A stretch of DNA of 64,000 bases from Planktothrix serta PCC 8927 (GTDB lineage: Bacteria; Cyanobacteriota; Cyanobacteriia; Cyanobacteriales; Microcoleaceae). The stretch covers positions 30,047-94,046 of the forward strand of contig NZ_LR734824.1 of the NCBI RefSeq assembly GCF_900010725.2, given 5' to 3'. The first letter of the stretch is position 1, and the number at the start of each line of letters is the position of its first letter. The notes under the pieces are model-generated. The model saw only the letters and a list, made by a program, of their open reading frames with translations. It was not told the DNA's origin and did not search any database. Positions 27,438-36,324 of this stretch are shown piece by piece. Made by a program: the position numbers and the translations under genes.

Positions 27438-27653
27438 ATGAACGAGCCAGAACAACCCCATATTGAAATTAAGGGACAAAGAGTAACTAAAAGAGATGCA
27501 AAGAAAATGATTGAAAAAGGTTCTATTATAGGTGTTGTATGTGGAGGTAAAATTACATCTCATGCTAAAAAATTATTAGATAGTGCCAATATTGCCTATG
27601 CAGAAGTCCCTGAAAGCGAGTTCATGGAATCTGAAGTACAGGAGGAAGGATAA
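27438..27653 (+). CDS. Small protein of unknown function, cassette gene 2
   Basis: Also 71 residues, basic in the first half (IKGQRVTKRDAKKMIEKG) and acidic at the end (VPESEFMESEVQEEG). The centre reads IIGVVCGGKITSHAKKLLDSANIAYAEV, an alternation of strand, helix and strand faintly like the last part of Mrr-type restriction-endonuclease folds, but no catalytic residues are seen, so no function is proposed. It lies 40 bases after gene 1, and its stop codon overlaps the start of gene 3 (TAATG), showing translational coupling. Confidence 0.65.
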   Translation: MNEPEQPHIEIKGQRVTKRDAKKMIEKGSIIGVVCGGKITSHAKKLLDSANIAYAEVPESEFMESEVQEEG

Positions 27654-28018
27654 TGTTAGATATTGTGTTCTATCCTGCTAATGGTGAGTCATCTTATTCT
27701 GTTGATGTTTCAGAAGAGATATATGAATGGTTAGCCAAGTCAGAATTCTCTAAAATTGGGAAGTCGGTCGAGCGTAAAATGCTGATTGATGGAGAAACAG
27801 AAAAACTGCCTTTAGTTAAGTTAGGGAAAGACACTCGCAAAAAGTTCAAGAATTTTTTTCGAGATGTGATCACCCAGGAAAGTGATCAAGTGCTAACTCA
27901 ACTGGGGGACTCTCCCTCAAAGCAAGAATATCAACAGGCGACATACCGCTTAAAAATCCTGCAAGAACTCCGCAAGTGTATTGAAAATCTGAACTATCTG
28001 TATCTGCAAAGATGTTAG
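27653..28018 (+). CDS. Protein of unknown function, cassette gene 3
   Basis: A 121-residue protein of unrecognised family. It begins with strand-like VFYPANGESSYSVDVS, then becomes helical and charged (KKFKNFFRDVITQE, ATYRLKILQELRKCIENLNYLYL). It starts within the stop codon of gene 2, with GGAGGAAGG just upstream. The coupling implies the two products work together. It ends 78 bases before rplY, leaving room for a separate rplY promoter (TATAAT-like sequence near 28038). Confidence 0.65.
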   Translation: MLDIVFYPANGESSYSVDVSEEIYEWLAKSEFSKIGKSVERKMLIDGETEKLPLVKLGKDTRKKFKNFFRDVITQESDQVLTQLGDSPSKQEYQQATYRLKILQELRKCIENLNYLYLQRC

Positions 28019-28096
28019 CTACAACGTCAGAATTTTGGTATAATCAGAGTTTGGCTAAAAAATTTTAAGTGTTTTACTCTAAGCGCAAGAAACGTC

Positions 28097-28681
28097 ATGG
28101 AAATTACGATTGAAGGTCACAAACGGCCAGAAGGCTCTAAACCCAATGCTTTGCGTCGTCAAGGATTAGTCCCGGCGGTGCTGTATGGCCATCAAGGGGC
28201 CGAATCTATTAACATTACTATTCCAGCGAAAGCCGCAGAAACCCTTCTGAAACGGAACGTTGTGAATCATGCCTTAATTCAACTGAACGTTCCTGAACTC
28301 TCTTGGAGTGGCAAAACCCTCCTCCGGGAAGTACAAAAACATCCCTGGAAAGGATTTCCCTATCACTTGAGCTTCTTCTCTGTGGCTCAACAAGACAGTT
28401 TAACCGTTTCTATTCCTCTGTATTTCGTCGGTGAACCCGTTGGGGTAAAACTCGAAGGCGGTCTGTTAGATGTCGTCCTCTCGGAATTAGAAATAGACTG
28501 TGAACCGGGTAGTATTCCTGATCGCATTGATGTCGATGTTACAGGTTTACATCAAGGTCAAGCCCTACATATTAGAGAACTCACCTTACCTTCAGGAGTC
28601 ACAGCCACAGGTGATTCTGAACAAGTGGTTGTCAGTATTATTCGTCCTGAACGGGGTGAAGAAGGGGACGCGGAAGCTTAA
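28097..28681 (+). CDS. rplY: 50S ribosomal protein L25 (TL5/CTC family)
   Basis: L25 binds 5S rRNA. The N-terminal domain (about 1-90; HKRPEGSKPNALRRQGLVPAVLYG) and the C-terminal CTC-type beta domain (about 95-185; IPLYFVGEPVGVKLEGGLLD, SELEIDCEPGSIPD) identify the long form found in cyanobacteria. Length 194 is typical. Upstream lies the unrecognised cassette that separates it from purA. A repeat-rich convergent junction with the PfkB gene follows. Confidence 0.93.
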   Translation: MEITIEGHKRPEGSKPNALRRQGLVPAVLYGHQGAESINITIPAKAAETLLKRNVVNHALIQLNVPELSWSGKTLLREVQKHPWKGFPYHLSFFSVAQQDSLTVSIPLYFVGEPVGVKLEGGLLDVVLSELEIDCEPGSIPDRIDVDVTGLHQGQALHIRELTLPSGVTATGDSEQVVVSIIRPERGEEGDAEA

Positions 28682-28683
28682 TG

Positions 28684-28753
28684 ATTGTTGGCTGTTGGCT
28701 GTTGGCTGTTGGCAGATGAGATGTTAACCGACAACCGACAACCGACAACCCAA
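28684..28753. repeat. GTTGGCT and AACCGAC heptamer repeats
   Basis: Three to four GTTGGCT copies and three to four AACCGAC copies flank a short spacer. With G-U pairs the two arrays can fold together, which may end transcription from both convergent genes. Confidence 0.65.
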
Positions 28754-29755
28754 CTAATTAATAATTTGCTTTAATTTATCCTGTTGAGATTCGGGTAAAC
28801 GGGGGCCGTGAATTTGGACGATTTGAGAACCGAGATAATTTCCCCAACGGGCGGCTTGTGAGGTCGTTAAACCGTTGGTGAGTCCGTATAATACCCCACC
28901 CGCAAAAGCATCTCCCGCCCCAACAGTATCAACGGGTTTGACCGGAAACCCTGGAACATGAATCAGGGTTTGGTTTTCAACCACGAAACAGCCTTTATCA
29001 CTATTCGTCATGAACACAAGATCAACTTTTTCTCCTAACTGACGGGCGCAAACCTCTAAATCTTCGTTACCGCAGAAGTGACGCACCTCATCTGCATTAC
29101 AAAACAGCACATCACAATACTCAGTTAAAACACTGCGAAAATCATCCCCAAACCGTTCGACTAAAAACATATCGGAGAAGGTAAACGCTACTTTTACCCC
29201 TAAGCGTTTCGACTGTTCCATCGTTTGAATACTGGCTTGACGGGGTTGGGGTGCATCCCACAAATAGCCTTCAATATAACTGTATTGACACTGATTCAAA
29301 TGATCAACATTAATATCCGTCACCGCTAAGGTTGTGGAAACCCCCAAATGAGTACACATCGTTCGTTCTGCGTCGGGAGTTGTCAACACCAAACAGGTTC
29401 CCGTTGGCCCTTCGGTGCTATTAGCGGGTTCGATTTCAAACCCAATTCCAGCCGCGACCATATCCTGTTGATAAAATTCGCCATTGGTATCCGCACTAAC
29501 TTTACCCGAATAAATTCCCGTCCCTCCACTTTGAGCGATCGCAATCATCGTATTAGCGGCGGAACCTCCACAGCGTAATTCTAGGGGATGGCTCTCCAAT
29601 TGTTGTAACAATTTCCCCTGTTTGATCGTATCCATCAGGGTCATTGATCCTCGGTTGAGGTCATGGGTTTGGATAAAATTATCCTCAACTAATGCCAAAA
29701 TATCGAGGAGGGCATTTCCAACACCAAAGACATTAAAGGGTTTGGGTTCTGTCAT
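28754..29755 (-). CDS. PfkB-family sugar/adenosine kinase
   Basis: This 333-residue ribokinase-fold kinase contains GGSAANTMIAIAQSGG (substrate lid region) and the ATP/anion-hole motif DTVGAGDAFAGG with the catalytic Asp. The overall pattern (VFGVGNALLDILALVED, CNADEVRHFCG) is closest to adenosine-kinase-like members common in cyanobacteria. The substrate cannot be fixed from sequence; a purine nucleoside is favoured by similarity and neighbours. It is divergent from the APH-kinase gene. Confidence 0.85.
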   Translation of the reverse strand: MTEPKPFNVFGVGNALLDILALVEDNFIQTHDLNRGSMTLMDTIKQGKLLQQLESHPLELRCGGSAANTMIAIAQSGGTGIYSGKVSADTNGEFYQQDMVAAGIGFEIEPANSTEGPTGTCLVLTTPDAERTMCTHLGVSTTLAVTDINVDHLNQCQYSYIEGYLWDAPQPRQASIQTMEQSKRLGVKVAFTFSDMFLVERFGDDFRSVLTEYCDVLFCNADEVRHFCGNEDLEVCARQLGEKVDLVFMTNSDKGCFVVENQTLIHVPGFPVKPVDTVGAGDAFAGGVLYGLTNGLTTSQAARWGNYLGSQIVQIHGPRLPESQQDKLKQIIN

Positions 29756-29926
29756 TGACTCTTGGTATAAAACGGTTTGAACAATTCAATTGTTATCATA
29801 TCAAACCTTTTGTAACTTTTATTTTCAACCCATTGGAATTTGCTGTTTTTCCAGACATAATAAAAATAATACTCAACCTATTATTTCTTCTCAGCCCTTA
29901 TTCTCCGATTTTTATCTTTTTTTGAT

Positions 29927-31468
29927 ATGACTGACTCTGCACTTCCTCGACTAATTCAACAAATGTTAGAACCGGATTTTTATCCCCATTCGGTACAAGA
30001 ACCCATTCAACTCTTACAAACTCATATATCGTTTATTTTGTTAACGGGAGAGTATGCTTATAAAATTAAAAAAATCGTAAATTTTGGGTTTTTAGATTAT
30101 TCCACTTTAGAGAAACGATGCTATTTTTGTGAACAAGAATTAAAAATGAACCAGCAACAAGCACCGGAATTGTATTTAGAGGTTTTACCAATTATAGAAA
30201 TAGGCGATCGCTTTCAATTTAGTGACAATCACGATCAAGCTGTAGAATATGCTTTAAAAATGCGTCAATTCCCCCAAGAAGATTTGTTAATTGATTTATT
30301 TAATCAGGATAAATTAACAATGAAAGAGATGGAAGAATTAGGAAAAGCTGTTGCTGATTTCCATCTTAAATGCCCTACAAACGAGCAAATTTTAAAATTT
30401 GGGATTATTGCTCAAATTCGCCATTCTATTGATGGAAACTATCAAAAAACACAAAAATATATTGGCTGTTGTCAAACTCAAGACCAATATGAACAAACCA
30501 AACAATATACAGATAGCTTTTTTGAAACCCATGAAGCTATTTTTAAAAGTCGAATTGAAAACCGATGGATTCGAGAATGTCATGGAGACTTGCATTTAAA
30601 AAATATTTGTATTTATCAGGATAAAATATTACTGTTTGATCGAATTGAATTTAATCAAGAATTTCGGTTTGTAGATGTGATCTATGATGTCGCTTTTGTG
30701 GTCATGGATTTAGAAGGACGAGGACGGGCTGATTTAGGAAATCGATTTTTAAATACTTATATTGAACAAACCGGAGACTGGGAAGGATTACAATTATTAC
30801 CCTTTTATTTAACTCGTCAAGCCTATGTGAGAGCCAAAGTCAATTCCTTAATCTTAGATGATCCAGCCATTGCTGAAGAACAAAAAGAAATAGCCAAACA
30901 AGAAGCCACCCAATATTATAAATTAGCATGGCAATATACTCGCAGATCTTCAGGAGGAATTGTGATGATGTCCGGCTTATCGGGGTCAGGAAAAAGCACA
31001 ACCGCCCGCAAATTATCAAAACAATTAAATGCGATTCATATTCGTTCTGATGCGGTGCGAAAACACTTAGCAAATGTTCCTCTTTATGAAAAAGGAGAAG
31101 AAGAAATCTATACCCCAGAAATGACCGAAAAGACCTATAAACGACTATTAGAGTTAGGATTATTATTAGCAAAACAAGGATTTTGGGTAATTTTAGATGC
31201 CAAATATGATCAACAAGAACGACGGGGAGAAGTCATAGAAACCTGTAATACCCATCAATTACCCTTACAAATTGTTGAATGTACAGCACCAATGGATATT
31301 TTACAAGATCGTTTACAACAACGTCAGGGAGATATTGCTGACGCAACGGTAGATTTATTAACCTCTCAACAAGCAAAATCTCAACCCTTTACAGATTATG
31401 AAAAAAACTATCTGACAACCATTGATACCACTCAAAATATTGATCAGCAATGGAAAAAATTATATTAA
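29927..31468 (+). CDS. APH-like kinase fused to P-loop kinase
   Basis: Two nucleotide-using domains are joined. The N-terminal part (about 1-335) is an aminoglycoside-phosphotransferase-like fold with the Brenner motif HGDLHLKN (219-226) and a metal-binding LFDRIEF (Asp238). The C-terminal part (about 343-513) is a gluconate-kinase/zeta-like P-loop domain with Walker A GLSGSGKST (350-358). This two-domain family (COG2187 plus COG0645 in my recollection) is widespread in bacteria but its substrates are unknown. The start ATG at 29927 follows an AT-rich divergent promoter region. Confidence 0.82.
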   Translation: MTDSALPRLIQQMLEPDFYPHSVQEPIQLLQTHISFILLTGEYAYKIKKIVNFGFLDYSTLEKRCYFCEQELKMNQQQAPELYLEVLPIIEIGDRFQFSDNHDQAVEYALKMRQFPQEDLLIDLFNQDKLTMKEMEELGKAVADFHLKCPTNEQILKFGIIAQIRHSIDGNYQKTQKYIGCCQTQDQYEQTKQYTDSFFETHEAIFKSRIENRWIRECHGDLHLKNICIYQDKILLFDRIEFNQEFRFVDVIYDVAFVVMDLEGRGRADLGNRFLNTYIEQTGDWEGLQLLPFYLTRQAYVRAKVNSLILDDPAIAEEQKEIAKQEATQYYKLAWQYTRRSSGGIVMMSGLSGSGKSTTARKLSKQLNAIHIRSDAVRKHLANVPLYEKGEEEIYTPEMTEKTYKRLLELGLLLAKQGFWVILDAKYDQQERRGEVIETCNTHQLPLQIVECTAPMDILQDRLQQRQGDIADATVDLLTSQQAKSQPFTDYEKNYLTTIDTTQNIDQQWKKLY

Positions 31469-31572
31469 AATAATCTAGGGTTTCCGGTGCAAAAATACTA
31501 AAATTCTAGTTTCTTGCTTACCCTCTATCCTTCTCTCTTTCTTTGTGTCTTTGTGTTTCCTTCTTTATAATA

Positions 31573-32829
31573 ATGAAATTAAGCAAAAAAATCATCTTAA
31601 TTATCTATGGAATTTCAAGTTTAATTTTATCCTTGATTCTAGCGATCGCTCTTTTAATTCCGCCCACACCTTCCCAACCCATTTTAATTATCCCCAATGA
31701 AATTAGAGGCGTTTGGTTAACCAATGTCAGCAGTGGTGTACTATTTTTTCCTTGGGGAATTAATAGAGCTTTAAATCAATTGTCAGAACTCAAATTTAAT
31801 ACCATTTATCCCGTTGTTTGGAACCGAGGAATTACATTTTATAAAAGTGCTGTTGGTAGGCGAGTTATGGGTCGTTCTCAAGATCCTTTGTTAAATTTAA
31901 CCCAATTAGGAGGAGATATTTTATCCAAAATTGTTACAGAAGGACATCGAAACGGATTAAAAGTAATTCCTTGGTTTGAATATGGGTTTATGGCTCCGAA
32001 AAACTCCGCTATTGTTCAACGTCATCCTGACTGGATTGCTCAAACTCGACAAGGGGAAAAAGCCTTAGATCATTTCAGAAATTCTGAGGATGTTTCCTAT
32101 CAAACCAAGATCAAAAACTGGATTGTCAATCAAATTTTAGAATGGATGACGATTAAAAATGTCTGGTTAAATCCGTTACATCCTGAAGTCCAACAATTTA
32201 TTGAAGATTTAATTTTAGAAGTTGTGATCAAATATAATATTGATGGGATTCAACTGGATGATCATTTTGGTCTTCCCGTAGAATTTGGTTATGATCAGTA
32301 TACGATTCAACTTTATCAACAAGAACATAATGGTCAATCTCCGCCTAATAATTATTATGATCAAGAGTGGCGAAGTTGGAGAGCAAACAAAATTACTGAA
32401 TTAGTGCAAAGAATTGTCAAAAACGTTAAAAAAGTTAAACCCGATTGTATGATTTCTTTATCCCCTAATCCCTATGAATATACTTATGAAATGTATTTAC
32501 AAGATTGGCTAACCTGGGTGAATCAAGGATTAGTCGATGAAATTGTTTTACAAGTTTATCGAGATAGTATGGTAAAATTTATTTCAGAATTAGATCATGA
32601 ATCTGTACAAATAGCACGGCGTAAAGTCCCAGTAATTATTGGATTATTAAGTGGAACATTACGACATCCTGTACCGATGGAACAAATTGAAAAACAAATG
32701 CAAGTTGTACGCGATCGCGGCTTTGATGGAATCTCGTTTTTCTATTGGGAAACCCTCTGGAGTTATTTCACTCCCGACTCTCCTCGATATCGTCGCAAAA
32801 GCTTTAAAACCTTATTTTCGGATTCATAA
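31573..32829 (+). CDS. Family-10-like glycosyl hydrolase (GHL10), membrane-anchored
   Basis: This putative glycan hydrolase has a GHL10/DUF187 TIM barrel: NEIRGVWLTNVSSGVLFFP near the start, GLKVIPWFEYGFM, DGIQLDDHFGLP and DEIVLQVYRDS later. A signal anchor (IILIIYGISSLILSLILAIALLIP) precedes it, so it acts outside the cytoplasmic membrane. Members act on cell-wall or other glycans. I chose ATG at 31573 because the longer frame begins at a poor upstream codon. It is 104 bases after the kinase fusion. Confidence 0.82.
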   Translation: MKLSKKIILIIYGISSLILSLILAIALLIPPTPSQPILIIPNEIRGVWLTNVSSGVLFFPWGINRALNQLSELKFNTIYPVVWNRGITFYKSAVGRRVMGRSQDPLLNLTQLGGDILSKIVTEGHRNGLKVIPWFEYGFMAPKNSAIVQRHPDWIAQTRQGEKALDHFRNSEDVSYQTKIKNWIVNQILEWMTIKNVWLNPLHPEVQQFIEDLILEVVIKYNIDGIQLDDHFGLPVEFGYDQYTIQLYQQEHNGQSPPNNYYDQEWRSWRANKITELVQRIVKNVKKVKPDCMISLSPNPYEYTYEMYLQDWLTWVNQGLVDEIVLQVYRDSMVKFISELDHESVQIARRKVPVIIGLLSGTLRHPVPMEQIEKQMQVVRDRGFDGISFFYWETLWSYFTPDSPRYRRKSFKTLFSDS

Positions 32830-32884
32830 ATTTGACTAAAATAAGATAAACTAAAAGAATAGAATTGAGTGAAAAATACTCTCT

Positions 32885-34237
32885 ATGGCAAGAATTAGAG
32901 TGCCTAAACCTCTCATTTTACTATTGCAAGAAGTTGAACCCGAAAAATTTCTACCGTTACTTGGAAAATATGGAGCAACAGATTCCAAAGGAAGGTATTT
33001 TCATTGGAATGATTTTAAATGGAGAGTCAAACCGGGTGACAACGAATTAGCGGCATGGATAGCCACTAAAATTGCACGGAAAGCAATCACTAAGAACTTA
33101 CCATTATTAAAAGCTGAAGGCGATTATTGCTTTAGTTACTGTGTACCAGACTCACTGTTTGCTCAACTCTATGCTATTGATACAATGACCGGGGGAAGTC
33201 GAGAGAATAGTAATAGTATTCTCGGATCTTCTCTTCCCAAAAATCGTTATCTTGTCAAAAGTTTAATGCAAGAAGAAGCGATTACTTCCTCTCAACTTGA
33301 AGGAGCTTCAACAACTCGTGAAGTTGCAAAGGAAATGCTGGAAAAAAATCTCACCCCTAAAGATAAATCTCAACAGATGATCCTGAATAATTATTTATTG
33401 ATGAAAAAAGCGGTTGAAAAAAAGGATGAGGAATTATCGCTAGAATTTATATTAGAACTCCATAGAATTGCAACAGAAGAAGCCATAGAAAATCAAGCAA
33501 CACCAGGGGAAATTAGAAAAAACAATAATATTTTTGTTTCTAATTTATACAATGAGAATACTTTTTACCCCCCTGACTGGAAAACCCTCGAAGCTAGACT
33601 AACAAATTTGTGTGATTTTGCAAATTATGATCCTGCTCCCAATGATTATAGTAATTTTATTCATCCCATCATCAAGGCTATTATCTTACATTTTATGATC
33701 GGATATATTCATCCTTTTGGGGATGGTAATGGTAGAACTGCAAGAGCTATTTTCTATTGGAGTATTCTGCGGTCGGGTTATTGGCTATTTCAATATGTTT
33801 CGATTAGCAAACTCATACAAGAAAAACGTGGAGATTATGATCAAGCTTTTATTTACACTGAAACTGATGATTTTGATATCACCTATTTTCTCTATAATCA
33901 GATTAGTACCATAGAAAAAGCAGTGAAATCATTGTATGAGTATATGGGCAGAAAAAAACAAGATTTTTATGAATTTATGGATTGGATTGATCAAAGTCCT
34001 ATTGCAAAAACTTTACACAGAGGTCATTTAGAAATCCTCAAAGAAGCATTCAGAACACCCGGTAAAGAATTTACTTCAAAACAAGTCGCCATCGATTTTG
34101 GGATCACCGAAAATACTGCTAGAAGTTATCTGAATAAATTAGTGAATAAAGATTTATTAATAGCCGCTAAATCTAAAAATCAGAAAACAGTTCTCTATCT
34201 GGCTCCAGCTAACTTACAAGCTAGACTGAAACTCTAA
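32885..34237 (+). CDS. Fic-domain AMP-transferase with inhibitory helix and C-terminal wHTH
   Basis: Fic enzymes transfer AMP (or related groups) from a nucleotide to a protein. The complete active-site motif HPFGDGNGRTAR (276-287) is present. The autoinhibitory motif SSQLEG (Ser135 to Glu139-Gly140) lies N-terminal to it, the arrangement of class II Fic proteins that restrain their own activity. A winged-helix DNA-binding segment closes the chain (about 395-445; FTSKQVAIDFGITENTARSYL). No separate antitoxin gene is adjacent, in keeping with built-in inhibition. The target is unknown. Confidence 0.9.
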   Translation: MARIRVPKPLILLLQEVEPEKFLPLLGKYGATDSKGRYFHWNDFKWRVKPGDNELAAWIATKIARKAITKNLPLLKAEGDYCFSYCVPDSLFAQLYAIDTMTGGSRENSNSILGSSLPKNRYLVKSLMQEEAITSSQLEGASTTREVAKEMLEKNLTPKDKSQQMILNNYLLMKKAVEKKDEELSLEFILELHRIATEEAIENQATPGEIRKNNNIFVSNLYNENTFYPPDWKTLEARLTNLCDFANYDPAPNDYSNFIHPIIKAIILHFMIGYIHPFGDGNGRTARAIFYWSILRSGYWLFQYVSISKLIQEKRGDYDQAFIYTETDDFDITYFLYNQISTIEKAVKSLYEYMGRKKQDFYEFMDWIDQSPIAKTLHRGHLEILKEAFRTPGKEFTSKQVAIDFGITENTARSYLNKLVNKDLLIAAKSKNQKTVLYLAPANLQARLKL

Positions 34238-34242
34238 TCTAA

Positions 34243-35391
34243 TTAGGAGGAGGAATTCAATGTTTTTTCAGCATCAATAATATGAATATCAACCCCTTTT
34301 ATATATTTTAATAATTGCTGAACAGGCGATCCTTTCCAAAACAATTCCCAGCGAGATTTGCGCGTATGTCCGAGAACAACTTGAGTGATATGATATTGTT
34401 GAGCAACTTGAGCGATCGCTTCAGAAACATTATAACTTTTCACCCTAAGAAACTCTCCTCCAAACGCATTAATTAAATTTTGACAAGTTTCTAATAGTAA
34501 ACTTTCTTCTTTTGTTAAAAAACGTTCTGGATTTTCCACATATAACCCATATAAACGAGCTTTCATCGCATTCGCTAAACGTAATCCTCGCCGCAAAAGT
34601 TGGGGGGAATTTTGATAAGTAGAAATACAAACTAAAACTCGCTCATGAACATTACAAAATAAAGCTTTTTCAGTGGTTTCTGCTGCTGCTTCAATATTAT
34701 CAGCAACTTCGCGTAAAGCCAACTCTCGCAACGCCACTAAATGACGACGTTGAAAGAAATTTTGTAACGCTTGTTCTATTTTTTCAGGTGCATATATTTT
34801 CCCCTCTCTTAACCGTTCTTGTAACGTTTCTGGGGTAACATCAATCACCACAACTTGTGTTGCTTCATCCAAAAGACGATCAGGAATTCGTTCTCGAACC
34901 ACAACCCCCGTAATTTTTGCAACTAAATCATTTAAACTTTCTAAGTGCTGAATATTCACCGTTGAATAGACATCAATTCCATGATTGAGAATAATTTCTA
35001 CATCTTGATAACGCTTTTCTCGGATAGAACCCGGAACATTAGTATGAGCTAATTCATCCACTAAAACTAATTGAGGTTGACGAGATAAAATCGCATCTGT
35101 ATCCATTTCCCATAAGGTTATTTCTTGATGAAAAACCGTTTTTTTAGGAATAAGTTCTAAACCCATCGCTTTTTCTGCGGTTTCTTCTCGTCCATGGGTT
35201 TCTAGTAACCCAATTACAACATCAATTCCTTCTGCTTTTAATTGGTGTCCTTCTTCTAACATTCGATAGGTTTTACCGACCCCAGGAGACATCCCAATAA
35301 AAATTTTATGTTTTCCTCGATTTCGAGAGGATGTTTGATAATCAGATTCAGGGGAATTTTTTTGAGTCTCAATTTCGCTGCTATTAATCAT
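34243..35391 (-). CDS. kdpD: Truncated KdpD (sensor domains only, no histidine kinase)
   Basis: This 382-residue protein contains the N-terminal KdpD domain with Walker A GMSPGVGKT (33-41) and VLVDELAHTNVPGS, then a universal-stress-like domain (about 245-370; RVLVCISTYQNSPQLLRRGL, QVVLGHTRKSRWELFWKGSP). The transmembrane and histidine-kinase halves of E. coli KdpD are absent. A short KdpD of this kind is known from Anabaena kdp operons. Its start overlaps the kdpC stop by four bases (ATGA), so it is translationally coupled. It cannot phosphorylate a regulator by itself. Confidence 0.92.
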   Translation of the reverse strand: MINSSEIETQKNSPESDYQTSSRNRGKHKIFIGMSPGVGKTYRMLEEGHQLKAEGIDVVIGLLETHGREETAEKAMGLELIPKKTVFHQEITLWEMDTDAILSRQPQLVLVDELAHTNVPGSIREKRYQDVEIILNHGIDVYSTVNIQHLESLNDLVAKITGVVVRERIPDRLLDEATQVVVIDVTPETLQERLREGKIYAPEKIEQALQNFFQRRHLVALRELALREVADNIEAAAETTEKALFCNVHERVLVCISTYQNSPQLLRRGLRLANAMKARLYGLYVENPERFLTKEESLLLETCQNLINAFGGEFLRVKSYNVSEAIAQVAQQYHITQVVLGHTRKSRWELFWKGSPVQQLLKYIKGVDIHIIDAEKTLNSSS

Positions 35392-35972
35392 AGTGAATTG
35401 GATAGGTTATCTAAATCTAAATTAACTTTCAGAACATTAACCCCCGGTTCTCCAAAAATTCCTAAAAATCGATGTTCAGTATTTTTATTAACAAGAATTT
35501 CCACTTGATTAGGATTCAAAGAACGCGCATTAGCGACTCGTTGAATTTGGGCTTTTGCGGCTTGAATACTAATATGAGGATCTAACCCTGAACCCGATGA
35601 ATAAACTAAATCCGCCGTTGGAATAATATTATTAGATTGGAGTTGATCAATTCGTTCTGTTACTTTTTTTAACAAATCTGGATTACTGGGTGCTAAATTA
35701 CTTCCTCCTGAAATTCCGGTTGCTAAACCATCTTTAACTGGACTATAATCAACGCTACTGGGACGGGATAGAAAATAACGATTGGAGGTAAAATTTTGAC
35801 CGATTAAAGTCGAACCAATAATCTCTCCTTGAGGATTTTTGATCAAACTTCCATTCGCTTGAAAGGGGAAAATTGATTGACCGATTATTAGAATCAAAAC
35901 CGGGTATAAAATAGCCGTTAAAACCCATAAAACTAGGGTAGTGCGGATGGCGGTTAACAAATCTCTAAACAT
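35388..35972 (-). CDS. kdpC: Potassium-transporting ATPase subunit C
   Basis: KdpC is the small single-span subunit that helps KdpB bind ATP in the high-affinity K+ pump. The N-terminal span (TLVLWVLTAILYPVLILIIG) and the periplasmic body with QNFTSNRYFLSRPSSVDYSP, GISGGSNLAPSNPDL and SGSGLDPHIS are diagnostic. The length of 194 residues is typical. It follows the KdpG-like gene by 48 bases and overlaps kdpD. Confidence 0.95.
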   Translation of the reverse strand: MFRDLLTAIRTTLVLWVLTAILYPVLILIIGQSIFPFQANGSLIKNPQGEIIGSTLIGQNFTSNRYFLSRPSSVDYSPVKDGLATGISGGSNLAPSNPDLLKKVTERIDQLQSNNIIPTADLVYSSGSGLDPHISIQAAKAQIQRVANARSLNPNQVEILVNKNTEHRFLGIFGEPGVNVLKVNLDLDNLSNSL

Positions 35973-36020
35973 AGTATATTTTGAAATTGAAAGTACATTT
36001 TTTGAGAACTTAACTGGTTT

Positions 36021-36290
36021 TTAAAACCGTTCAGGCTGTAAAATTACAGCCAATAAATAGAGAGCAATGGCTATCGTGACTAAAATTAAAACTCCAATAG
36101 CCCAAGCTGCTTTGCGAGTTATTTCTTCTCCCGTTGCTGCATAAATTACGGGAGCAAAGATTAAATTAGAGGATAACAAAAAAAACAAAGCAAGGGGGAA
36201 AAGGTTGCGTTTACCTTGAGTTTGAATTAAGGAAATTATTCCTTTGAATTCACGCGGTAATCTTGAATTAAAACCATCTAATGTTTTCAT
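36021..36290 (-). CDS. kdpG: KdpF/KdpG-like small membrane subunit
   Basis: An 89-residue protein with two hydrophobic segments (LFPLALFFLLSSNLIFAPVIYA; GVLILVTIAIALYLLAVILQPERF). The last part resembles KdpF (a single helix ending QPERF). The extra N-terminal half is the cyanobacterial feature, named kdpG in Anabaena operons of order kdpABGCD, which this operon matches gene for gene. KdpF stabilises the complex in E. coli; the same role is inferred here. Confidence 0.82.
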   Translation of the reverse strand: MKTLDGFNSRLPREFKGIISLIQTQGKRNLFPLALFFLLSSNLIFAPVIYAATGEEITRKAAWAIGVLILVTIAIALYLLAVILQPERF

Positions 36291-36324
36291 TTTTTACTCC
36301 TATTTTTTTTAGCTTGGTTTCTTT

